Assembly: GCA_965205365.1 (NCBI GenBank)
Contig: CBDBGT010000010.1
Coordinates: forward strand, 248,001-312,000
DNA length: 64,000 nucleotides
Reading direction: 5' to 3'
DNA from: JALZUR01 sp965205365
GTDB taxonomy: Bacteria; Bdellovibrionota; Bdellovibrionia; Bdellovibrionales; UBA1609
Part shown: positions 54,101 through 61,590 of the stretch, one piece after another
Position numbering within the stretch: position 1 is the stretch's first letter
How the letters are laid out: the number at the start of each line of letters is the position of its first letter
Program-made: the position numbers and the translations under genes
Notes under the pieces: model-generated
The model's database searches: none
What the model saw: only the letters and a program-made list of their open reading frames with translations
What the model was told of the DNA's origin: nothing

Positions 54101-55267
54101 TTCAGCAGTTGGTGGCTCTCCTGGACGCAAACGTTTATAAATCTCTATAAGAGCTTCATCTTTAGTGGCAACCTTATCAATTAAAAGGGTGTTTCTAAGA
54201 TAAGGGCCTACTGATAGACCATCAAAAAAAATTACTGAAAATTCAGACACTCCCACAGATTTTACACGCTCTAACAAATCAGCTGTTGTCTCCGTATTTG
54301 TATCAGCCAAAACTTCACCTGTAGTAAGATCAACAATTGGCTTGGCCAATGTTTTACCAACCATTTCTTCACTAGGAACCTGAACCCTTTTCAGTTTAGC
54401 AGCTTCCATTTTTTTAACTAAAGCGCGAGTAATACGACGCCCAGCCTTAACCAAAATTTCCTCAGTTTTTGGATCTTTAATATCAGAAATCGCTCTCTGA
54501 CCTAAAAGTTTCCCAACACTAATATATCTAAAATACTTTCCATCTTCAAAAACAACTTTATCTAAATCATAAAAAAACTGTAACAACTCTTCATCATTGT
54601 AGCCCAAAGCTTTTAATAAAATCGTTACAGGAAATTTTCTTCTTCTATCAATTCTACAATAAAGAAGGTCTTTTTGATCAAATTCAAAATCCAGCCAAGA
54701 TCCTCTATACGGAATTACTCTTGCACTATACAAAAATTTCCCTGCTGTGCTTCCTTTCCCACCATCATGATCAAAGAAAACACCTGGTGAGCGGTGCAAC
54801 TGACTCACAACAACTCTTTCTGTCCCGTTTATAATAAACGACCCATTTTTTGTCATAAGTGGAATTTCACCTAAATACACTTCTTGCTCTTTAACATCCC
54901 TAATAGAGCGAGCCTCAGTAACTTCATCAATTTCAAAAACAATTAAACGCAGTGTCACTTTTAAAGGTGAGGCAAATGTCATTCCTCTTTGTCTACACTC
55001 ATTAACATCATACTTAGGTGGCTCAAGAGTATAGTTAACAAACTCTAAATTAGATGTGCCATTGAAATCAGAAATTGGAAATACAGACTGAAATACAGAC
55101 TGAAGACCAAATTCCTCTCTTCTTTCAAAATCAACATCTTTTTGAAGAAACTTTTCATATGATTGTTTTTGTAGTAAAATTAGATTTGGAATATCAATTA
55201 CCACACTATTTTTAGAGAAACTTTTTCTTAATCTAAGGTTAGAAGCTGTGACTGTACTCTTAGTCAT
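51104..55267 (-). CDS. rpoB: RNA polymerase subunit beta
   Basis: 1387 residues, full length. The rifampicin region reads [20 protein letters not shown] then [11 protein letters not shown], without typical resistance changes (the Asp, Ser/His and Ser positions are wild-type). [15 protein letters not shown] and the C-terminal [14 protein letters not shown] are conserved. It lies about 130 bp after rplL, a usual site of partial attenuation. Confidence 0.98.
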   Translation of the reverse strand: [1387 protein letters not shown]

Positions 55268-55396
55268 ATTTTATCTCCATCTTTTTTAGAGTTGCGGTTT
55301 AAATTAAGCATAAAAAACTTTCACTATCTTTAAACCAAAACGACCAGAACTCTAAAGAACCCTGGCTTAAAGTAAACACACCAAATTATGGTGAAA

Positions 55397-55765
55397 CTAT
55401 TTAACTTCTACAGTTGCTCCAGCTTTCTCTAAAGCTTTTTTCATCTTTGTAGATTCTTCTTTATTAACCGCTTCTTTTACAACCTTAGGCGCTGCTTCAA
55501 CTAGATCTTTAGCTTCTTTAAGGCCTAACCCAGTAAGTGATCTCACTTCTTTAATTACATTAATTTTACTTGCACCCGCACTTGTAAGAACAACATCAAA
55601 CTCTGTCTTCTCTTCAGCAGCTGCCGCCCCAGCAGGATTAGCAGCAACAGCAACAGGTGCTGCAGCAGAAACTCCCCACTTTTCTTCAAGCATTTTAATG
55701 AGTTCAGCTACCTCTAAAACAGGTAACACAGACAGTTCATCAACAATTTTATTTAAATCAGCCAT
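55397..55765 (-). CDS. rplL: 50S ribosomal protein L7/L12
   Basis: 122 residues: N-terminal dimerisation helices, an Ala/Pro-rich hinge (AAAPVAVAANPAGAAAA) and the C-terminal factor-binding domain (GLGLKEAKDLVEAAPKVVKE). Part of the stalk, 43 bp after rplJ. Confidence 0.98.
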   Translation of the reverse strand: MADLNKIVDELSVLPVLEVAELIKMLEEKWGVSAAAPVAVAANPAGAAAAEEKTEFDVVLTSAGASKINVIKEVRSLTGLGLKEAKDLVEAAPKVVKEAVNKEESTKMKKALEKAGATVEVK

Positions 55766-55808
55766 TTTTTATTTTCTCCAATATATTTTTTATAAGTTTT
55801 AAATTTAT

Positions 55809-56339
55809 TTATTTATCTATTTTTTTCTCAGTATAAGCTTTAAGAACTGTTACTACTCCTTGAGGCACAGCATTCAAAATACGAACAAACTGATTTGCAG
55901 AAGCCTGTAACGTTCCGAGCAACATTACTCTAAGTTCATCTTTACCTGGAAGAGTTGATAAAAACTTAATTTTATTATCATCAAGCTCCTCTCCACCCAT
56001 AACACCAGACTTAACCTTTAAGTTCTCCATATCTTTTGCAAATTTTGTTAAAGTTTTTGCTGGTGTGGAAACCTCTTCATAAGCAAAAACAAAAGCATTG
56101 GTTCCAACAAGTTTTGAAGCTAAAACACCACTTTCAGCTTCATGATCAGCCAAAGCCCTTATAGCAAGGGTGTTGCGTACTACTTTAAACTCAGCCCCCA
56201 CTTGTGTTAATTGCTTTCTTAAAGTTGTAACTTGCTCAACTGAAAGACCTTTAAAGTCCACAAGAAAAGCTGCTCTAGACCGTTTAAAGCTACTAGAAAG
56301 CTCTGTTACCATTTCAACTTTCCTCTCATGTGTTAGCAA
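55809..56339 (-). CDS. rplJ: 50S ribosomal protein L10
   Basis: 176 residues with the conserved DFKGLSVEQVTTLRKQL and VRNTLAIRALADH segments. The C-terminal helix (RILNAVPQGVVTVLKAYTEK) binds L12 dimers. The 133-bp gap upstream is the usual place of the L10 leader; no textbook leader structure was worked out here. Confidence 0.97.
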   Translation of the reverse strand: MLTHERKVEMVTELSSSFKRSRAAFLVDFKGLSVEQVTTLRKQLTQVGAEFKVVRNTLAIRALADHEAESGVLASKLVGTNAFVFAYEEVSTPAKTLTKFAKDMENLKVKSGVMGGEELDDNKIKFLSTLPGKDELRVMLLGTLQASANQFVRILNAVPQGVVTVLKAYTEKKIDK

Positions 56340-56472
56340 TTACTACCTCCTTTCATATATTTTCTCTAATTTAGGTAAGAAAATTTCCTTCCCTCACCAA
56401 TGCCTTCTAACCTACTTAAACCCTACATAACCTATAAAAGCCATACCTTTAGCCCAAGAAAGTTAAAAATTT

Positions 56473-57177
56473 TTAATCAACAATAGACACCACATTACTT
56501 ACATCAACCTTAACCCCAGGGCCCATAGTTGAAGATAACCCAATACCTGCTAAATAAACACCTTTGCTTGATGGAGGCTTAGCCTTAATCACAGCTGATA
56601 CAAATGCACCAAGATTTTGCTTAAGCTTTTGTGCTCCCATGGATTTTTTACCCACTGAAGCATGAAGAATACCATTCTTCTCAACTCTAAAGCCTAACTT
56701 ACCTTTTTTCTCTGATTCAACAGCAGCTTTAATGTTTAAAGTCACAGTTCCAACTTTTGGATTAGGCATTAGCCCTCTTGGGCCTAAAATCTTTGAAACT
56801 TTAGCAACAGCCACCATCATATCAGGCGTTGCTAAAACTTTATCAAATTCAAGCCAGCCTCCTTTAATTTTCTCAGTCAAATCATCAGCTCCAACAAAGT
56901 CAGCTCCAGCACTTTTTGCCTCTTCCTCCTTAGGGCCCTTAGCAAAAACAACTACTCTAACCTCTTTACCTAAACCATTAGGAAGAGCAACAGCACCCCT
57001 TACTTGTTGGTCTGACTGTTTCGGATCAATTCCTAAACGAATAGAACAGTCAATGGACTCATCAAAATTAGCACTTTTCCCAGACATTATTAAATCAAAA
57101 GCCTCATCTAAGGAGTATTTTTTTTCTCTATCAACCTTACCCAAAAGTTCTCTCATTTTTTTAGACACTTTACCCAT
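56473..57177 (-). CDS. rplA: 50S ribosomal protein L1
   Basis: 234 residues, normal length. The signature VRGAVALPNGLGK and the C-terminal GVYLAGIGLSSTMGPGVKVD are present. It starts 1 bp after the rplK stop, implying coupled translation, the conserved rplKA pair. Confidence 0.97.
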   Translation of the reverse strand: MGKVSKKMRELLGKVDREKKYSLDEAFDLIMSGKSANFDESIDCSIRLGIDPKQSDQQVRGAVALPNGLGKEVRVVVFAKGPKEEEAKSAGADFVGADDLTEKIKGGWLEFDKVLATPDMMVAVAKVSKILGPRGLMPNPKVGTVTLNIKAAVESEKKGKLGFRVEKNGILHASVGKKSMGAQKLKQNLGAFVSAVIKAKPPSSKGVYLAGIGLSSTMGPGVKVDVSNVVSIVD

Positions 57178-57178
57178 G

Positions 57179-57604
57179 CTATGCCTCCACCTCTAAACCC
57201 ATGGACTTAGCCGTACCTCTAACCTGCTCCATGGCAGACTCTAAACCTATACAATTTAAATCTGGAAGCTTAGTTTTTGCAATTTCTCTAACCTGTTCAT
57301 TAGAAACTCTCCCAACTTTATCCTTTTGAGGCATTTTAGATCCACTCTTTAGATTCATAGCTTTTTTTAACAAAACTGAAGCTGGTGGACTCTTTACAAC
57401 AAATGTAAAAGAACGGTCTGCATACACAGTAATAATAACTGGAGCAATTGTATTGCCCATACTCTGAGTTTTTGCATTAAACTGCTTACAAAAATCCATT
57501 ATATTAACACCATGCTGTCCAAGAGCAGGCCCAACAGGAGGCGATGGGTTTGCTTTCCCCGCCGGTATCTGTAGCTTAATCATACCTGCTACCTTTTTTA
57601 TCAT
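57179..57604 (-). CDS. rplK: 50S ribosomal protein L11
   Basis: 141 residues. LQIPAGKANPSPPVGPALGQ followed by HGVNIMDFCK is the family signature, with the Pro cluster of the thiostrepton region intact. It lies 67 bp after nusG. Confidence 0.97.
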   Translation of the reverse strand: MIKKVAGMIKLQIPAGKANPSPPVGPALGQHGVNIMDFCKQFNAKTQSMGNTIAPVIITVYADRSFTFVVKSPPASVLLKKAMNLKSGSKMPQKDKVGRVSNEQVREIAKTKLPDLNCIGLESAMEQVRGTAKSMGLEVEA

Positions 57605-57671
57605 TTTTCTGCTCCTTAATGTATTAGTTTTTACCTACTCCTAAATCAACTCAAGAGAAAAAACAATTTAA

Positions 57672-58211
57672 TTAACCTCTTTCAACTTGGACAAAGTCCA
57701 ACTCCACAGGCGTTGAACGACCTAAAATCATCACCGACACCTTAACCTTACCTTTATCCTCATTAATCTCTTCAACTGTTCCAGAAAAGCTATTAAACGG
57801 ACCATCCACAACTGTTACAGACTCACCAACACTAAAATCAACCTTAGTCATAGATTTAATAGCTCCAGACTCCATATTTGTAACACGAAGCACTTGCTCC
57901 TCAGGAACAGGTATAGGCTTCTTATTACTCGAGCTTCCAACAAAACCTGTAACCTTTGAACTGTCTCTTACTAAATGCCAAGTATCATCATTTAAAACCA
58001 TTTGAATAAAAATATAACCCGGGAAAAACTTCTTAGCTCTACTCTGTTTCTTACCTTTAATAAGCTGAACTACATTCTCAGTAGGAACAAGGATGTCTCC
58101 AAAAAAACCCCCCATTCCTTTTGTTGCAACACGTTCTTCAATTGCAGATTTTGCAATTCCCTCACAACTAGTTTGAACATTAACAATGTACCATTTTTTA
58201 TCCACGCCCAT
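57672..58211 (-). CDS. nusG: transcription antitermination factor NusG
   Basis: 179 residues: NGN domain (KKWYIVNVQTSCEGIAKSAI, FFPGYIFIQM) and a C-terminal KOW domain (VGESVTVVDGPFNSFSGTVE). It binds RNA polymerase and links to ribosome or Rho. It lies 5 bp after secE. Confidence 0.97.
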   Translation of the reverse strand: MGVDKKWYIVNVQTSCEGIAKSAIEERVATKGMGGFFGDILVPTENVVQLIKGKKQSRAKKFFPGYIFIQMVLNDDTWHLVRDSSKVTGFVGSSSNKKPIPVPEEQVLRVTNMESGAIKSMTKVDFSVGESVTVVDGPFNSFSGTVEEINEDKGKVKVSVMILGRSTPVELDFVQVERG

Positions 58212-58216
58212 TGCCC

Positions 58217-58600
58217 TTACATGCCCAATATGAGTTTTATAGTTTTACTAGCTCCAAAATCAAATCCAGCAATAATAATACCCGATATAATTAACATAAT
58301 AGTCACCGCAATGGTCATGCTCTTAAGGTCTTTTAACGAAGGCCAAACAACCTTAGCTGTCTCAGTAATCACTTCATCTGCAAAAATTTTGTTTCTTGTG
58401 TTTAACTGAAGCCATGAAAATAGTGCTAAGCCACATAAAACGGGAAAACCATGCCTTATGACAGGCTGTGCTTTAAGATTGGCCATAACTGCAAAACTCT
58501 CAGAAGCAGTCTCAAATAAAACACCCACAGTCCAAAACACAAGAACTGCAGCCAATAAAAATGAAAACGTCATAACTTTATTTGTCGTTGCTTTGTCCAA
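58217..58600 (-). CDS. secE: preprotein translocase subunit SecE
   Basis: 127 residues with two extra N-terminal membrane helices and the essential C-terminal amphipathic region plus third helix (DEVITETAKVVWPSLKDLKS then an IAVTIMLIISGIII helix). The ETxKVxWPS motif is diagnostic. The start is TTG 58600 with a GGGG Shine-Dalgarno 9 nt upstream. The three-helix form is like that of enteric bacteria. It is the first gene of the secE-nusG-rplKAJL-rpoBC run; no tuf or tRNA-Trp lies upstream. Confidence 0.93.
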   Translation of the reverse strand: MDKATTNKVMTFSFLLAAVLVFWTVGVLFETASESFAVMANLKAQPVIRHGFPVLCGLALFSWLQLNTRNKIFADEVITETAKVVWPSLKDLKSMTIAVTIMLIISGIIIAGFDFGASKTIKLILGM

Positions 58601-59048
58601 AAATATTTACCCCAGAACTTTTAAAACTTTTATGTGTCACAGAAAACCCACGCCTTGTCACGTTATTTCTTTCCAATGATCAACAAAAAACCTGTTTTTC
58701 CAACTATCCCTTAAAAAAGCAAAAAGTTATCAATTTATGCTGATTAAATTGGCAAGACAGAGAAGATTCAAACCACAACCAGTGGACTTAGATTCTAGCA
58801 CTGAAAATCTCATGGATAACCCCTGCCTTTTACTGTTCTTGTGCATACAATAGGTTGGGCAAAAATGGTGTTGAGTATAGATCAGTTCAAAGAGTGTGGC
58901 TATAGTAGGCAGAGAAAACTTAAAAAACGAGATTATCAAAAGAGTTTGTGTAGAAATGCTCTTAGTTCTGGAAAACCATGAAATTAAAGTAGCGTGTTTT
59001 AAATCAATAAATGCTGGTAAGTTTATTGATACTTAGACCACTCAAGTT
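58601..59048. other. upstream region of secE merging into IS debris
   Basis: The first 80-100 bp must hold the secE operon promoter, but no clear boxes are seen. Beyond about 58730 the sequence has broken frames on the plus strand, likely degraded transposon DNA leading into the ISL3 fragment. No intact gene. Confidence 0.4.
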
Positions 59049-59246
59049 ATGAAGTCAAAAATTGAACCTCTGAAAAAACAGGCAAAGACAATTAGAAAGC
59101 ATAAGCATTTGATTTTGAATTATTTTAGAGCAAAAAAAGAATTTTCATCAGAAATAGTTGAGGGTTTAAACACTAAAATAAAACTGATAGTGAAAAAATC
59201 CTATGGTTTTAACAGTATAAAAGAACCTGTAAAACAAATTGTGTAA
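59049..59246 (+). pseudogene. C-terminal fragment of an ISL3-family transposase
   Basis: 65 codons reading KKQAKTIRKHKHLILNYF, then EIVEGLNTKIKLIVKKSYGF. The VEGLNxKIKxIxRxxYGF ending is characteristic of ISL3 transposases. The catalytic N-terminal part is missing. Confidence 0.75.
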
Positions 59247-59292
59247 CTGCTTAACAATGAACTAGGATTAAGCATCCTAAGGAGTAAGCAGA

Positions 59293-59709
59293 ATGAATAT
59301 AGAAGAGATAGGCAAAGAACTTGCCAAGAATGTAAAAATACAAAAAGATTTGTCAGATATTACAGGATAACTAATGAAAGCTGTCTTGGAGTCTGCTCTT
59401 AATGGGGAGCTAGAAGATCACTTAGGGTATTCTAAAAATACAAAATCTGAATTTAGAAAAACCAATACTAGAAATGGCTACAGCAAAAAAACGATTAAAG
59501 GCGAAAAAAGTGAGGTGGAACTCAAAACTCCTCGTGATAGAGAAGCCAGTTTTGAGCCACAAATTGTCCTTAAAGGTAAAACCAGGCTTAAAGATTTTGA
59601 AAAAAATATTCTAACTTTGTACTCTAGAGGTATGACTACAAAAGACATTCAGGAGGCGATTAAAGATCTATACCATGGCGCTAAGATCTCCCACTCTGTA
59701 CCTCCTTAA
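59293..59709 (+). pseudogene. N-terminal fragment of an IS256-family transposase
   Basis: Starts MNIEEIGKELAKN after a GGAG Shine-Dalgarno. An in-frame TAA follows after about 25 codons, then LNGELEDHLGYSKNTK, TRNGYSKKTIKGE, PRDREASFEPQIVLKG and LTLYSRGMTTKDIQEAIKDL, the classic IS256 N-terminal half. The frame ends at 59709 before the DDE core. It is both truncated and nonsense-mutated. Confidence 0.85.
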
Positions 59710-59711
59710 GA

Positions 59712-59741
59712 TAAAAGAGCTAAAGAGCTCATGAGCCCTTT
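59712..59741 (-). terminator. terminator of the DUF1566 lipoprotein gene
   Basis: On the minus strand AAAGGGCTC/GAGCTCTTT form a 9-bp stem with one G-T pair and a tiny loop, followed by AGCTCTTTTAT, 6 bp after the pseudogene stop. The short loop makes folding imperfect. Confidence 0.5.
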
Positions 59742-59747
59742 TAAGCC

Positions 59748-60491
59748 TCAAAACCGCCGCACACACCGAACGAACCAGTGGGCGCCCTTATCGCCATTAT
59801 TCTGAGAGCCATCTGAGAGGCGCTGGGCCCACGCAGTAATATTGCCGACCTCCGTAGAAGACCAATAGGAATTACCACTTTAATCTAAACCTGGAATAGC
59901 AGAGCGATTTGTGTACATTAAATTAAGCCCATAACGATTAGGTAAATGCCAATCATCATAACCACCATAAACAAGCTTATGACAATACCTTACTGCTGGG
60001 TGATAGCCCCTTGAGACGATGAAGTGATGGCAACAATTACATCTGTATTAGCCGAGCCATAATTTGAATCCTCATTAATTCCACCATGACCAGTTCCAAA
60101 AGTTGATGTGTAGTTTACTAGCCCTTCAATATCGTACCAATTACTCGAATCATCATTCCAACTTTTAAGTAAACTATCCGTACCAGAACAAGTCACTGTA
60201 AAATCATCTAATGCATAAGAATTTGCCCCCGAACCTCCCTGAAGCACTTTCTGGTGGAATGTCCTTACAACCCCCAGGGGTGATCATATAGTGATCTGTT
60301 CCACTGCCATTAAGGGCACCAAGGCTAAGGCTTCCAAAATAAATTCCTCCACCCTCACACACAGTACCCGGCAAGAGGGAGGAACCAAGGCATGGATCAA
60401 GGTCTGGATTAGAATCAGGATTGCTAGATCCACAAGCAACTAAACTCAATATGGTCATTGTAACCAACAGTAATTGAATGATTTTATTCAT
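59748..60491 (-). pseudogene. DUF1566-type lipoprotein, frameshifted
   Basis: ATG 60491 starts a lipoprotein signal (IIQLLLVTMTILSLVAC, lipobox LVAC). The frame shifts near 60235, continues as NSYALDDFTVTCSGTD, then shifts back near 59998 in a run of four G. The third part reads VRYCHKLVYGGYDDWHLPN, NRSAIPGLD, TAA, SGNSYWSSTEVG and ends HWFVRCVRRF. WHLPN, SYWSSTE and the VRCVR end are hallmarks of the DUF1566/Lcl C-terminal domain. Two compensating shifts plus one nonsense codon make it a pseudogene unless they are sequencing errors. Confidence 0.75.
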
Positions 60492-60566
60492 ATGAATATC
60501 CCTTTATTTTATCCATATAAACTCAATGCTCATACTCTATCTAACCGTATGAATTAAAAGAAATAG

Positions 60567-61352
60567 GGCGTGTCCCCATAAGCAGGCCCTGAATTCAATG
60601 CGAATGTCTAGTTGATTGAATAAAAATGATGGGAAAAACTCGACTTATGGAGGTTTTTCACATAACCAGAAAAGTTTTATCAGATTCTTTATGGAGACAA
60701 CTTGAAGTTATTTTAGTTTCTCACAATTTTAGAAGATCAAAAAATAATCGTAACGTTATGGAAGCTTAGAACTGGCAGTCCTTAGAGAGATGTTCCAGAA
60801 AAATTTTGCCCTTGGAAAACAGCCTACAATCACTTTAACCGCTGGACACAAAAAGGCTGATGGGATAATTTTTTTGCTGTACAAGAAGAAATTGATACAA
60901 AGTGGGTGTCCATTGACGGAACTTACATACGCACTCATCAGCATGCTAGTGGAGCTAGGCGTGGAGAAGAGCGTGCAATTGGAAAATCTGCAGGTGGAGC
61001 CACAACAAAAATACACATGGCCTGTGATGCCCATGGAAATTCGATCTGTTTTGAAGTCACTGAGGGCCAAGTGCACGACAGTAAAGCTGCACCCAGCTTA
61101 ATTAAAAAAGTAGAAGGTGAAAACCTTCGAAAATCAAACAGCAAAAAGTCAAATCATGAGTTAGATAAACATACTTATAAAGCAAGACATCAGGTGGAGA
61201 ATGTGTTTGCAAGACTTAAACTGTAATAGTTTAGAAGTATTGCCACACGTTTTGAAAAGCTAGCAAGAAACTTCAAGGCAACCCTCTCTCTAGCCTGTAC
61301 TTTTATTTGGCTAAAGCTTACCACTGTTGGTCCAGGGTTATGAGGACACGCC
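60567..61352 (+). mobile_element. degenerate IS5-family element
   Basis: Imperfect inverted ends (GGCGTGTCCCCATAA at 60567 and the inverse of GGCGTGTCCTCATAA ending at 61352) enclose a broken IS5-type transposase on the plus strand. The 786-bp length is shorter than a complete element, consistent with an internal deletion. Confidence 0.7.
60640..61320 (+). pseudogene. IS5-family transposase relic
   Basis: N-terminal LSDSLWRQLEVIL, then several stops and shifts. The core VSIDGTYIRTHQHASGARRG and KIHMACDAHGNSICFEVTEG are followed by GQVHDSKAAPSLIKKVEG, a deletion, and KARHQVENVFARLKL, two stops, and FRSIATRFEKLARNF. The order matches IS5/IS427-group transposases. Not functional. Confidence 0.85.
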
Positions 61353-61365
61353 TTAGTCACTCATC

Positions 61366-61494
61366 TTAAAGCAACTTTTGTTTTTTTTGAAAACCTTTAA
61401 GTTCTAAAACACCCTCTTTTAAAATCTCTGCAATATCTTCTAAGTCTGTAAATTCATCATTTTCTCTAAACTTAAAAGCTGCGCACAAAAGAAG
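61366..61494 (-). pseudogene. C-terminal scrap of an unknown protein
   Basis: Minus-strand open stretch of 42 codons ending FQKKQKLL, containing DEFTDLEDIAEILKEGVLEL. Its upstream side stops exactly where the duplicated HEAT-gene unit begins (61495), so its front half was probably replaced or displaced. Family unknown. Confidence 0.35.
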
Positions 61495-61590
61495 TTTAAA
61501 AGTCTAAAACCCAAAAAAATAATCTGTACCTTAAAAATGATCTATTCCATTCTTGCACAGTCCATTCTATGAGTCTGAACTTTTTATTTT

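Noticed and set aside
58750..58840. tRNA-like 3' end on the minus strand (GGTTTGAATC then TCTTGCCA)
   Set aside because: The T-stem pairs poorly and no matching acceptor, D-arm or anticodon arm can be drawn. At best it is a decayed tRNA relic.
60790..61101. 103-codon plus-strand ORF overlapping the IS5 relic
   Set aside because: It is a shadow frame; the IS5 motifs (DGTYIRTHQHASGARR) are in another frame from 60906.
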